A stretch of DNA of 64,000 nucleotides from Semisulcospira habei. Taxonomy: Eukaryota > Mollusca > Gastropoda > Semisulcospiridae. Shown here piece by piece: positions 21,280 through 31,508 of the stretch. The notes below the pieces were generated by a model. That model did no database searches and was not told where the DNA came from. It was given only the letters and a program-made list of their open reading frames with translations. The stretch's first letter is position 1, and each line of letters begins with the position of its first letter. Position numbers and translations under genes: made by a program. The stretch is from assembly GCA_036245525.1 (NCBI GenBank), contig BTPG01000006.1:95065870-95129869 (forward strand). Direction: 5' to 3'.

Positions 21280-24200
21280 CCTCGCGCTGGGACCATACGG
21301 CGTTGAGGCGCGTCCCCTAGGTGGTGGATAGGGGGTCCCTCGTGAGAGGGGTGCACCGAATAAAATAAGGTGCCGTGAACCAACATGGTCTAAGGGAAGG
21401 TGACCCCAACAGAAAACCCCTGGTCCTCCTAGTAAGGGGGTTGGGCGTGGGGGTAGCTTCCCCACCCTGCAAAAAAGGAAATAGCTACAAAAACGCAGAT
21501 GAAAAGACTAACAGTAATTCCTTTCCTGGAGGAGGAAGGTTCTTCTACCTGAAGACTTATGACGTCCTGTGGTGAAAGCCGGAAGTCTTCGGAAGCCACA
21601 GGACCGAGCCGCCTCTCTCTATCCAGGGACACAACCATGGGCACATGGAACGTCAAGACCATGTACCAGAGCGGCAAGGCCGCCCAGATAGCAGCGGAAA
21701 TGCAAAAGTACAACCTTTCCCTGCTAGGTATCAGCGAAGCCAGATGGACGCAGTCTGGCCAGAAAAGGCTGTTAAGTGGGGAGATGATTCTGTATTCAGG
21801 TCATGAAGAGAATGCCCCCCATACAGAAGGAGTAGCATTCATGCTGTCACCAGTGGCACAGAGAGCGCTGATGGGCTGGAAACCTCTTGGGCCAAGAATT
21901 ATCACAGCAGCCTTTAGAACCAAGAAAAAGCTCAAGCTGAACGTCATCCGGTGTTATGCGCCCACTAATGACAGTGACGAGGAAGAGAAACAAGAGTTCT
22001 ATGACCGACTCCAGAGTGCCGTGGACAAATGTGCGGAGCGAGACATCACCATCATCATGGGCGATTTTAATGCCAAAATAGGGGAGGACAACACCGGATA
22101 CGAAGAGGTGATGGGGAGACAGGGACTAGGCTCGGAGATGAGTGAGAACGGGGAGAGGTTTGTAGACTTTTGTGCTCTAAACAGACTTGTCATTGGAGGC
22201 AGCATCTTCCCACACAGAAGAATACACAAAGCAACTTGGGTCTCACCTGACCATACAACAGAGAACCAAATAGACCATATCTGCATTAGCAAGAAATTTA
22301 GAAGATCCCTTCAAGATGTTCGAGTGAGGAGGGGAGCAGATGTCGCCTCAGACCACCATCTGCTTACCTTAAGAATGAAGCTCAAGCTAAAGAAAAGCCG
22401 CACAGAGACATCAAGAAGACAGCGCTATAATGTAGGCCTCCTGAGAGAAACTGGAGTTAGAGAAGAGTTCAAACTGGTGCTGTCCAACCGGTTTCAAGCG
22501 CTACAGGAGCTAGTAAATGAAGAGGAGGCGGTCACCACAGAGCAGCAGTGGAAGGCAGTTAGAGAGGCGCTGAACTCAACCTGCAAAGACACTGTAGGGT
22601 TCAGGAAACACCATCACAAGGACTGGCTGTCGGCACAGACCTTGAAGAAGATAGAAGTGAGGAAGCAGAAGAAAGCAGTTGTCAACAACAGTCGCACGAG
22701 AGCAGCCAAAGCAAGAGCACAGGAGGAATACTCGGAAGCCAACTGCGAGGTGAAGAGGAGTATCAGGACAGACAAGAGGGCCTACACAGACAGCCTGGCA
22801 GCAGAGGCAGAAAAGGCAGCAGGCAGCGGCAACATGAAACAGCTCTACGACATTACCAGAAGATTGTCGGGCAAGTATGGCCATACAGAAAGACCAGTAA
22901 AAGACAAAGAAGGCAAGCCTATTGCAGACAGAGCAGACCAACTCGACAGATGGGCCGAGTATTTTGAAGAGTTACTCAACAGACCTAGCCCACCCGACCC
23001 CCCAGACATCCAGCCGGCAGAGACCGACCTACCCATCAGCTGTGACAGACCCAGCCGGGAAGAGATCAGAAGAGCAGTGGCATTTTTGAAGAGCGGCAAA
23101 GCAGCAGGGCCAGATGGCATCCCAGCGGAGTCTCTGAAAGCAGACCTAGAGACAACAGTGGAGATGCTGTACCCACTGTTTGGAAAGATCTGGGAAGAAG
23201 AGGTGATGCCGGCTGACTGGAAGGAAGGGTACCTAATCAAGCTTCCCAAGAAAGGCGACCTCAGCAAGTGTTCCAACTACAGAGGAATCACCTTGCTGTC
23301 AGTACCAGGAAAGGTCTTCAACAGGATCATCCTAGAGAGAATGAAGAGCTCCGTTGACCCCCATCTGAGAGACCAGCAAGCAGGATTCAGGAAGAACCGA
23401 TCATGTACAGACCAGATCGCCACTCTCCGCATCATCGTGGAACAGTCTCTGGAGTGGAGCTCCCCACTGTACGTCAACTTTGTGGATTATGAGAAAGCAT
23501 TTGACAGCGTGGACCGAGAGACTCTGTGGAAACTCCTACGACACTACAGTGTACCCACAAAGCTCGTCCGCCTGATCAAGAGCAGCTACGATGGCATGAC
23601 ATGTCGCGTGATCCACAAGGGCAGTTCACCAGGGAGCTCCAGGTCAGAACTGGTGTCAGGAAGGGGTGTCTGCTGTCTCCGTTCCTCTTCCTACTGGTCA
23701 TAGACTGGGTCATGAAGACGACCACAGAGCACAGACGAAGTGGAATACAGTGGACACTGTAGACACAGCTCGACGACCTCGATTTTGCAGACGACTTGGC
23801 ATTACTGTTCCACACTCATCAACAAATGCAGGACAAGACCACAAGGCTTGCTGACATCTCATCCCAAGTGGGCCTCACCATTCACAAACAGAAAACAAAG
23901 ACAATGAGGCTGAACGCAACCAGGGAAGAACCAGTCTTGCTTGCTGGGACCCCGTTGGAGGAGGTGGAGTCCTTCACCTATCTCGGGAGCATCATAGACC
24001 AAAAAGGCGGCACTGATGCAGATGTCAGAGCACGAATTGGTAAAGCCAGAGCAGCCTTTCTCCAGTTGAAAAAATTGTGGAGTTCCAGAGAGCTGTCACA
24101 ACACACCAAAGTCCAGATTTTCAACTCCAATGTAAAAGCAGTTCTCCTATATGGAGCAGAGACTTGGAGATTGACAAAAACCACAGTCAACAGAGTACAG

Positions 24201-24575
24201 ACCTTCATGAACAGTTGCCTTAGAAGAATTTTGAAAATCCACTGGCCAGAGAAGATCAGCAACATCAGACTCTGGGAGAGAACAGAGCAGATAACAGCAG
24301 AGAATGAAATTGGGCGAAGAAGATGGGGATGGATCGGTCACAGTCTGAGAAAGCCAGCTTCCAGTATCACTAGGCAGGCATTGTCATGGAACCCCCAGGG
24401 AAAGAGGAAAAGAGGTAGGCCGAGAAACTCCTCGCGTCGAGACCTCCAAGCAGACATCAAGAGACTGGGAACCACCTGGAGTAGAATTGAAGGAGAAGCA
24501 CAGGACAGGAGTTGCTGGAGGTCTCTCGTCGACGGCCTATACTCGGGTAGGGGTGACAGGCGTAAGTAAGTAAGT
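21280..24575 (+). mobile_element. RTE-like LINE, nearly full length, inactivated
   Basis: A G/C-rich 5' segment (21280-21558) precedes a single long ORF with an apurinic-type endonuclease and reverse transcriptase. The 3' end is GGCGTAAGTAAGTAAGTAAG, the short TAAG-type tandem tail typical of RTE-clade elements. The coding frame is broken in two places. It lies in ELP4 intron 2 in the same orientation as the gene. Confidence 0.85.
21559..24569 (+). pseudogene. RTE-like ORF: endonuclease-reverse transcriptase
   Basis: The N-terminal endonuclease has TWNVKTMYQSGK (near 21640), LLGISEARWTQSG (E, near 21725), YAPTNDSDEEEK, IMGDFNAKIGEDN (near 22060) and ASDHHLL (near 22350). The RT has GPDGIPAESLK (near 23110), LPKKGDLSKCSNYRGITL (near 23243), QAGFRKNRSCTDQI, VDYEKAFDSVDR (near 23485), and FADDLALL (near 23785) in another frame. 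A frameshift occurs at about 23610-23640, and a TAG at 23760-23762 precedes FADD. The last 257 codons (KTMRLN, ESFTYLGSIID, LYGAETW, GRRRWGWIGHSLRK) are open. Two lesions mean it is a recent but dead copy. Confidence 0.9.
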
Positions 24576-25110
24576 AAGAAACAACATGGCAGACCATTTT
24601 TCAAAGCCACTGTGACTGGCTTCATCACCACATATGCTGTTTTAATGTATGTTGAAAGATCGTGTTCCTCGGCATTATTTCCACAATCCAGACCAAAAAG
24701 GTGACTGCCAAGCGTGTAATATGCAAAGAAGTACCAGAATTTGAAAAAAGGTTATACATATTGTAACAACTGTATGACCAGGAAGCAATAATTGTCAACA
24801 GTTCTTTTGTCAATGTGAGTTTAAATTTTGCCGCATATTGCATTTGATTCACAGCAAAACAGTATCGGTTAAGTGTAACTGCTAGCAGACTTGCTCACAT
24901 TTTGTCTCTCCAAGCCTAGTCTTGGCTGTGTAGCAGAGGAGCCCTCTGCTAACGCTATCGCTAGTTACTACCAGCGAGTCAGAGTTCACTGGTTTAGTGC
25001 TCGCTTGGCGCACTGTGAGCGAGAATTTTGCTGACTCAACTAGTCGGCGAGTAGCGGGCTACACGCGCGAAGCTAGGTGACGTAGTTTCTGGTCCCAGAG
25101 GCTGGGAGCC

Positions 25111-25119
25111 TATATAAAG
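25111..25119 (+). promoter_or_regulatory. Candidate TATA box
   Basis: TATATAAAG stands alone in a G/C-rich context about 30 bp before TCTCAGTCTCGGGGTGAG, the spacing of a polymerase II core promoter. No ORF follows closely. It may belong to an LTR or other mobile element containing the 48-bp repeats. Confidence 0.4.
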
Positions 25120-25215
25120 TGGCCGATTCTCAGTCTCGGGGTGAGTGTGAACAATGCTGACCACACGTCCCCCCCTGTGAGCGATTGCGAAAAGTGATTT
25201 CTCACACTCCCCTCC

Positions 25216-25515
25216 CTCTTCCCCCATAGGCGATTGTGAACAATGATCTCCTACATTTCCCGGCCCTACCCCACGAGGCGATTGTGAACAATGATCTCCT
25301 ACATTTCCCGGCCCTACCCCACGAGGCGATTGTGAACAATGATCTCCTCAACACCCCGGCCCTACCCCATGAGGCGATTGTGAACAATGATCTCCTCAAC
25401 ACCCCGACCCTACCCCACGAGGCAATTGTGAACAATGATTTCCTCGAACCACCCCGACCCTACCCCGCGAGGCGATTGTGAACAATGATCTCCTCAACCA
25501 CCCCGGCCCTACCCC
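25216..25515 (+). repeat. 48-bp tandem repeat, about six units
   Basis: Units follow GCGATTGTGAACAATGATCT then a variable centre (CCTACATTTCCCGG or CCTCAACACCCCGG) and CCCTACCCCACGAG. The 48-bp period keeps one frame open across most of the array, but nothing else supports coding. There are no spacers, so it is not a CRISPR-like array. Confidence 0.9.
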
Positions 25516-25815
25516 ATAGGACAGTAGCGGTTTAGTTCAGTTCTAATTCACCTAAATAGGGCTTAGGCTGTGTTAGGACTGCGCGTAGGTTTTATTGGTA
25601 AGTGCGTATAGGTGATAGGCCTAGGAGCTAGGTTCGCTAGGAATCGTATTCAATGTTATAGGTGTTAGTCATAGGAGATAGGTCTAGGTGTCGTGTCGGA
25701 AGGTATAGGTGTTATGCCTAAGGTGTTTAAGGTTATTAGCACTTGCACTGGTTTGACTAGCTTTGATTATGTTGTTTGTTTCACATCATGAATGCTTTAC
25801 TGGTATAAATAAATC

Positions 25816-25945
25816 TTGGAACCATACTTCTATCTTATGATACTCAGCTAGAGTGAGAGCAAGACTGAGACTGTGCGGGTATTGGAACCATACTTCTATC
25901 TTATGATACTCAGCTAGAGTGAGAGCAAGACTGAGACTGTGCGTG
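25816..25945 (+). repeat. 62-bp tandem duplication
   Basis: TTGGAACCATACTTCTATCT ... GAGACTGTGCG occurs at 25816-25877 and again identically at 25884-25945 after GGGTA-type spacing. It follows an AATAAA motif at 25806-25811. Confidence 0.9.
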
Positions 25946-26470
25946 TGTAAGTGCGAGAAGTTTGTTTTTGTGTACATCCGTGCATGTATGACGGTGTGAC
26001 TGATCGTGCGAGCGCATGTTAGCAGCTCAGTAGGAACGATAACAACAAACACCAAATCCAGTCAAAATAGGGTTTTTCTGGATACTGTGGTCAGTCCATT
26101 GCGCAGGTAACTTTGACTTTTGAACACAATGCGAGGCACGGATTTTGTGCGCATGCGGGATTAGAGTAGACATATAGCCGGTTTACTCTCCACAGCAATC
26201 TCCAGCCCTTCCCTAGACCACAAAAGGGATGCGGACTTAAACTCTGTAGGCACTTGAGTACTGTATTAGATGGGCAGTTTTTGTCTATCTGATAAACTAT
26301 TTAAGTCGCCTACACCCAGTCAGTCCGGTTACAGCTGAAAGTCACATGATTTAGCAAGCATTCTAGCGCTGCTATAGAACTGGCAACCAACAAGTTTGGA
26401 GAGATAAATTTGCTTGGTACCTCAAGGTACAAATATAGTAGGTGTATTTGATTAGCTTGGTGTTTACTTA

Positions 26471-26687
26471 TTAACCTATTTAGCCCAGAGTCCCTACAGA
26501 AGGAGATAGATTGACCATGATAATTCAAGGGCAGTGCCAGATTAGCTTGGTGCCTTCAGGCGCCGAGCTAATCTGGCACTACCCTTGAATTATCGTGGTC
26601 AATCAATCTCCTGCAACTGGTACATAGTCATACATAGGCAACACCTCCAAAATTTGAGAAATAAGACCTTAGCGTTAAAAGGGTTAA
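26471..26687. mobile_element. Fold-back MITE with TTAACC ends
   Basis: The outer ends are TTAACCTATTTAGCCC and AAAAGGGTTAA. The centre is a long palindrome (ATAATTCAAGGGCAGTGCCA ... TGGCACTACCCTTGAATTAT). TTAA at the ends suggests a piggyBac-like TTAA target preference. It lies in ELP4 intron 3. Confidence 0.75.
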
Positions 26688-27007
26688 CAAGTAATCACTT
26701 TTTTTCAGGTGCAAGCTGGTTGAATCATCTCTAAGGGGTTGTGCGTAGAAAGTAGTAGAATGTAGGCAATAGTAGACTATAGCAGGTAATTTGGTCTGTG
26801 ATTTTGTACCTCATGGCTTAGAGCCATAAGGTATAAACTCACAGACCAGCACACATTTTACTTTAGTAAATGTTATGACCCATATGTCAATTTCTTTTTA
26901 GAAAATGCAATATTTTCATTGTTTTACATTGAAAATCTCACTTTTCTCATAAATGGACATATTAGCTTTTGCAAAATGACGTCAGAAATATATATATTTT
27001 CTTCTAG

Positions 27008-27129
27008 AGGAGGATCTGTATGGAACGTACACAAATGTGATGGTGAAGTACTTTACTGCTGAGGGAGCAGTGAGTGGCCATTCCTTGTGTGTCATCTGCG
27101 CTGACCTGGATCCCAGTCAGATCATAAAG
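27008..27129 (+). CDS. ELP4: Elongator complex subunit 4, exon 3
   Basis: Acceptor TTTTCTTCTAG| (27006-27007) and donor AAG|GTGCGG. With the G from exon 2 it reads EEDLYGTYTNVMVKYFTAEG, then AVSGHSLCVICADLDPSQIIK, ending in phase 0. EED-Y--Y---KYF-AEG---GH is the ELP4 signature following VGTVLLI. No stop or indel. Confidence 0.93.
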
Positions 27130-27290
27130 GTGCGGAAATACATACACTTAGTTTACTAGTGATAGTGATGCAGGTGCTTGTTCATTTAGTGCTTGTGTCG
27201 AGTCAAACTAAGTCACTGATAGCCTGCCTGAGACATTTGAAAAGAAAGAAGTTATTGAAAAGAAACATGAAAAATATATGACAGAAGCAT

Positions 27291-27503
27291 TAACCCTTTT
27301 AGCCCCAAGGTCCCATTTCTCAAATTTTGGAGGTGTTGCCTAACGACTATGTACCAGTCGCAGGAGATGGATTGACCATGATAATTCACGGGTAGTGCCA
27401 GATTAGCTTGGCGCCTTCAGGCGCCAAGCTAATCTGGCACTACCCTTGAATTATCATGGTCAATCCATCTCCTGCTGTAGGGACTCTGGGCTAAATGGGT
27501 TAA
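27291..27503. mobile_element. Fold-back MITE with TTAACC ends
   Basis: TTAACCCTTTTAGCCCCAAG ... GGGCTAAATGGGTTAA. The central palindrome arms GATAATTCACGGGTAGTGCC and GGCACTACCCTTGAATTATC are joined at GCGCCTTCAGGCGCC. It starts 162 bp after ELP4 exon 3. Confidence 0.8.
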
Positions 27504-27999
27504 AATGAAGAGCATCTGTGTGTTGCTTGTGTCCAGCTGTGAACAACAGCTGAACAAGTTTGTGTAATTGTAAGTCACTGATCAAACTGCATATAAGGTT
27601 AAATGGGAAATTGATCAACCATGATTTGCTGAAGGTTAGTGTCTGATTATCAGTAGCTCTGTCAATTGTCTGTGATAATCTGATTCTGAACCTACCCAGA
27701 TGAACGTTGTTGACTACTGCCGTAATATAATGGGGTGTATGTGTGTGTTTTGCTTTGCTGGTGTTGAGCTTTTAAACCATCAACTGGCGCACATTATATG
27801 TAAGTCGACAGTCTTGGCTCAATTGAATCCTAGCCATCTCTGCGAAAGCATATTTATAGACTGCCTGCATCTCAGGTGAACCTTTGGGACCCGACGCTTT
27901 AAGTAACACATAGATCCCTAAAACTTGAGGTTGTCGTCTGAAGAGTGCATACTACATGTATTTCAGGAAACCGATTAACCGATTAACCATGATATGAGC

Positions 28000-28180
28000 T
28001 TAACCCATTTTGCCCTGAGTCCCTACAGCAGGAGATTGATTGACCATGATTATTCAAGGGTAGTGTCAGATTAGCTTGGCGCCTTATGGTCAATCCACCT
28101 CCTGCAAGTGCAACTGGTACATAGTCGTTAAGTAACACTTCCAAAATTTGGTAAATGCACCCGTGGGACTAAAAGTGTAA
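28000..28180. mobile_element. Fold-back MITE, one palindrome arm deleted
   Basis: TTAACCCATTTTGCCC and GATTATTCAAGGGTAGTGTC are present up to GCTTGGCGCCTT. The text then jumps to ATGGTCAATCCACCTCCTGC, so most of the right arm is lost, as expected of hairpin deletion. Confidence 0.7.
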
Positions 28181-28194
28181 ACCCTTTGGCTGAC

Positions 28195-28250
28195 GGTAGC
28201 AGTTTTAGTGACATGATTCCTGCAGGAATCGTCATGATAAAACTGCTACC
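28195..28250. repeat. 56-bp palindrome
   Basis: GGTAGCAGTTTTAGTGACAT and its imperfect inverse ATGATAAAACTGCTACC meet at GATTCCTGCAGGAATC. It lies just outside the previous MITE with ACCCTTT/AAAGGGT flanks, so it may be another small fold-back element. Confidence 0.7.
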
Positions 28251-28490
28251 AACATCCAGAGTGTTAAAGGGTGGTGCCAGAATGGCATGGTTCCAAGTTA
28301 AATATTATAGTTGATCAGTTAGCAAATCGGGGCAAAATAATTTGACATCATGCAGGGAACTGCAGTGTTCTTTCTGTGCAGCCACTGCCTATTCCTAGTG
28401 GAATATGGATCTGCTATTACAACAGCGGGCAGTGACTGTACAGGAAGAACGTTCTGGTTAATTACTACATGTGTCATGATTAGACCTAAG

Positions 28491-28892
28491 TTAACCCATT
28501 TAGCCCTGACACACTACAGCAGGACATGGATCAACCATGATAATCTAGGACAGTGCCAGATTAACCCATTTAGCCCCCATTTCCTACAGCAGGAGATTGA
28601 TTGACCTTGATAATTCAAGGGTAGTGCCAGATTAGCTTGGCGCCTAGCTAATCTGGCACTGCCCTTGAATTATCATGGTCAATCCACCTCCAGCAACTGG
28701 TACATCATTGTTAAGTAACACTTCCAAATTTGGGAAATGCACCTGTGGGGCTAAAAGGGTTTACTTGGGGCAATCGGGTGCTAAGCTAATCCAGCACTGC
28801 CGTTCAATTATGGTTGATCCATCTCTGATAATTGGTACATTGGTGAAACTTCTAAAATTTTGGAAGCGTAGCTTTGGGGCTAAATGGTTTAG
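28491..28892. mobile_element. Fold-back MITE nested within another copy of its own family
   Basis: The outer element begins at 28491 (TTAACCCATTTAGCCCTGAC), reads to GTGCCAGA, and is interrupted by a complete inner copy, 28561-28763 (TTAACCCATTTAGCCCCCAT ... GGGGCTAAAAGGGTTTA). It resumes with CTTGGGGCAATCGGGTGC and ends at GGGGCTAAATGGTTTAG near 28892, 24 bp before ELP4 exon 4. Confidence 0.75.
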
Positions 28893-28916
28893 TAGACTCA
28901 TGTTGTACATTTGCAG

Positions 28917-29054
28917 TCACTGCCTGCTCCAGTACAAACAGATCCGGTCACCAGTCACACACAGTCACATCAGGCAGAGGTTCCCACAGGCAGTGGCGAT
29001 GTTGAGGACAAAATGGCCATAGCCTGGCGATATCAGAACCAGCCCAAAGTACAG
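28917..29054 (+). CDS. ELP4: Elongator complex subunit 4, exon 4
   Basis: Acceptor ACATTTGCAG| and donor CAG|GTTTGT. 46 codons in phase 0, starting SLPAPV and ending KMAIAWRYQNQPKVQ. LPAP followed some 30 residues later by KMxIAWRYQ is the conserved ELP4 core. Downstream exons (the region around the FGHYYD motif of homologues) were not recognised to 64000, so the gene continues beyond the window or is truncated. Confidence 0.92.
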
Positions 29055-29089
29055 GTTTGTGCATAAGGCCACGTGAGTAGTGTAGTCAC

Positions 29090-29310
29090 GCCACGCTAGT
29101 CTTACTCTTAGCGTACTGGCGGAAAGCAGGGGTAGGTGGGAGGGCCCTTTGAGTAATGCCATCGGTAAGTATATTTCCAAAAAAATATCGTTTAGAGAAA
29201 AATACATTTGTTTCCTCAATATCCATGCCGATGGCATTACTATAAGGAAGAGTAGCGAAAAGGAGGAGGGTGCTGCCCAACAACCCCGCCACTGCCATAA
29301 GCTTAGCCAC
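29090..29310 (-). mobile_element. DIRS retrotransposon internal-complementary-region remnant
   Basis: It aligns with the complement of 56745-56945 of the complete DIRS: GGTAGGTGGGAGGGCCCTTT, TAATGCCATCGGTAAGTAT, AGAGAAAAATAC, then the opposite half GCCGATGGCATTACT and CGAAAAGGAGG. No RT, gag or recombinase remains. It lies 36 bp downstream of ELP4 exon 4. Confidence 0.75.
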
Positions 29311-29675
29311 GAGCATGGCTGTTCAGTTCTTCTACAAACCAACACATTTAGTCGGGGAGTGCCGCGCTATCTTATCAGCTGGTGAGGTGACCTAGTTACA
29401 GCGCATTCCAATGGGCATCTGGTACCGCCTGGTAGTAGGCCTTCTTTACGCTTACTATTTTATGTGGGCAGAGTGCCAAATTTGTGCTGGCTTTAAAGCT
29501 TACTGTGCTTTAAAAATACTTTTGTTTGAATTTTCAATGAGTGATATGTGTTAGTGTAACATAGTGCTACAAGTAAGTGTTTTTCTTTTACTGGATAGAT
29601 TTACCTGTGATTTGTTATAGAAAGTTTTATAGACCAGCATATGAGTGTATTTCGCAGACGTTTAAAATGAAGTCT
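29311..29675. other. ELP4 intron 4, no feature seen
   Basis: AT-rich sequence with no recognisable repeat or exon. Confidence 0.4.
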
Positions 29676-29878
29676 GACAATACAATACAATACAATACAA
29701 TACAATACAATACAATACTACTTTATTAATCCCTCATGGGGAAATTCACATTTTTTGCCACCACAGGTGCTGCTTACATTCATTCACTCACTTGCTCATT
29801 CCACGAATTACAATAACAGAGCTACAAAGTGGACAATGACTCGGGACGGGTGAAGCCCGTCGCCAAGGCATCAAATGG
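29676..29878 (-). mobile_element. 3' end of a non-LTR retroelement, target of the Polinton insertion
   Basis: An (ACAAT/CAATA)n tail at 29679-29718 is followed by CTACTTTATTAATCCCTCATGGGGAAATTCACA, whose complement is a common LINE 3' terminal block. The element is on the minus strand. The Polinton begins inside it at 29879. Confidence 0.65.
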
Positions 29879-30338
29879 AGAGAATGAGAATATGAGAGCC
29901 CCAGCCCACCCCTCCCCCAAACAATATATTTATTCTAATTAACATGGTAATTAAGCAAGCCCACGTCAACAAAGACACCCAATACCTTTATTACCTAGCC
30001 ATTTTAGTTCCACTCCAGAAATCATTCAAGCTACGTTTGGGGGAGGGGTAGGCTGGGGCTCTCATATTCTCATTCTCAGAATAATTAATTCTAGAATGAG
30101 AATATAAGATTTGAAAACCAATCAAATCGATAAATGCCACATCGATCAACTAATTATTGTAATCAACTAGCCATTTAGACAAACCCAACGCCACCCAATA
30201 CACCCAATACCTTTATTACCTATTCATTTTAGTTCCACTCCAGAAATCATTCAAGCTACGTTTTTTGATCAGCTACCAACCTGCGATTATTAAGCCAGAT
30301 CCCCCACCTAACCTAAATTATTAATGCTGCCATTGACT
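29879..30338 (+). repeat. Polinton left terminal inverted repeat (460 bp)
   Basis: It pairs with 46155-46614 with about 7 mismatches by eye, five of them clustered. It is internally complex. GAATGAGAATATGAGAGCCC ... CCCTCCCCCAAAC and its inverse GTTTGGGGGAGGGG ... GAGAATGAG-type arms lie about 160 bp apart. The block CCAATACCTTTATTACC ... CAAGCTACGTTT occurs twice in tandem (about 29979-30039 and 30207-30262). Confidence 0.95.
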
Positions 30339-30371
30339 TCTTTAAACAAAATTATTATATTACGTTTTAAA

Positions 30372-30815
30372 ATGAACCAAGACGAATTACTTCTTCTAAG
30401 CGATATCTGTGCTGTAGAGAACAAAGACTTAGACCAAAAAAAACAGCGGCTTCTATCTGTAGTTGTGTCCGGCAAATCAAAAGCTTTTCTCGGTAAACAA
30501 TACATGACAGAAGACATAGAATCCCTTACTGCTGATGAGCTAATTAAACTACATTCTAAATATGAAAATCACATTGCTTCACTAATGACACGTGATTTGA
30601 GTCGATCTCTTGTCTGCCTATACACAAAAGCTGTAAGTCACTTCCTACCTGTTGATAGTGACAGCCTTTCACATGATCTCGAAAGCAACCCCATAGTTTC
30701 AAGTTCAATAGGTAAATTAGCATGCCTTATGTTTTACAAGTTTGGGAATTACCTTGCACCTGCTGTAACCTTACTTGTTACTAGTAGTCATATTGATTTT
30801 TCTAAAATAAATTAA
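30372..30815 (+). CDS. Polinton protein of unknown function, 147 aa
   Basis: The frame is open from 30324, but that ATG lies inside the terminal repeat. The ATG at 30372 (TTTTAAAATGAAC) matches the AAAATG start context of the other genes. The product is mildly charged, with a hydrophobic C-terminal third (MFYKFGNYLAPAVTLLVT) that could be a membrane or buried helix. There are no catalytic motifs and no family is recognised. It is the first gene after the left repeat and is followed 4 bp later by the next ORF on the same strand. Confidence 0.75.
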   Translation: MNQDELLLLSDICAVENKDLDQKKQRLLSVVVSGKSKAFLGKQYMTEDIESLTADELIKLHSKYENHIASLMTRDLSRSLVCLYTKAVSHFLPVDSDSLSHDLESNPIVSSSIGKLACLMFYKFGNYLAPAVTLLVTSSHIDFSKIN

Positions 30816-30819
30816 GAAA

Positions 30820-31233
30820 ATGGACGAGACGACTCCACAACAGAGCCATGTCTTGACACAGGTTCAAACAGTGACTAAGACTAAAAGTCCAGGTCGAATA
30901 GAGGCTGGGAAAAGATTAGCTGAATATAACAGACAAAAGAAATTACAGCTTCAAGCATTAACAGAAAAGACTGACGTAACATCATCAGTGACACTACCAT
31001 TAGAACCAACACATACCCCACAAAGTGATAAAAAAACAACTAAACCTGAAACAACAAAATATATAGTTGCTGGATTTGTTGTCGGATTTGGTTACGTAGG
31101 TTACCAAGTATATAAAAAATACAAACCACAGACTCAAACAGTGTACAAAAAATCAAACACTCCAAAAATAAAAGAAGAAGTCTCCACATTACCAGCAACA
31201 CCCAAAGCCGTGGACCCATTTTACATGCAGTAA
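30820..31233 (+). CDS. Polinton small membrane protein, 137 aa
   Basis: Starts in AAGAAAATGGAC, 4 bp after the previous stop. Residues 1-80 are polar, rich in T, Q and K. Residues 81-98 (YIVAGFVVGFGYVGYQVY) form a glycine-rich transmembrane helix followed by a KKYK stop-transfer cluster. The C-terminal 37 residues are basic then acidic. A single-span virion or membrane protein is plausible; no homologue recognised. Confidence 0.75.
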   Translation: MDETTPQQSHVLTQVQTVTKTKSPGRIEAGKRLAEYNRQKKLQLQALTEKTDVTSSVTLPLEPTHTPQSDKKTTKPETTKYIVAGFVVGFGYVGYQVYKKYKPQTQTVYKKSNTPKIKEEVSTLPATPKAVDPFYMQ

Positions 31234-31269
31234 ATAAATTTATTATTTTAATTTTTATGGTATAAGAAA

Positions 31270-31500
31270 ATGAGCGACACAAAGAACTTAATGAACCTTG
31301 TCTATCACTCTGCTGTAATAAGTGGACTAGCAGTAGCTTATTCTATGCTGGGAAAAAGTCTTCTCAAAATGAAATCAGCAGACCTTAGTAAATTAGACTT
31401 CGAAGACAGTGCTAAACTAGTAGTTGTTATAACAGCATCGATTGCAACAAAAGATTTTCTAGTCAAGCAAGGAATTATTCCAGAAAATATTTCTATGTAA
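31270..31500 (+). CDS. Polinton small hydrophobic protein, 76 aa
   Basis: ATG in TATAAGAAAATGAGC. The first hydrophobic segment is near residues 10-30 (VYHSAVISGLAVAYSMLGKSL) and a second near 50-62 (LVVVITASIATKD). Co-oriented with its neighbours and separated from the next start by 8 bp. Function unknown. Confidence 0.7.
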   Translation: MSDTKNLMNLVYHSAVISGLAVAYSMLGKSLLKMKSADLSKLDFEDSAKLVVVITASIATKDFLVKQGIIPENISM

Positions 31501-31508
31501 ATAAAAAT

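Noticed and set aside
25216..25515. 48-bp repeat as a CRISPR-like array or repeat protein
   Set aside because: Units are contiguous without unique spacers, and the open frame exists only because 48 is a multiple of three. The host is a eukaryote.
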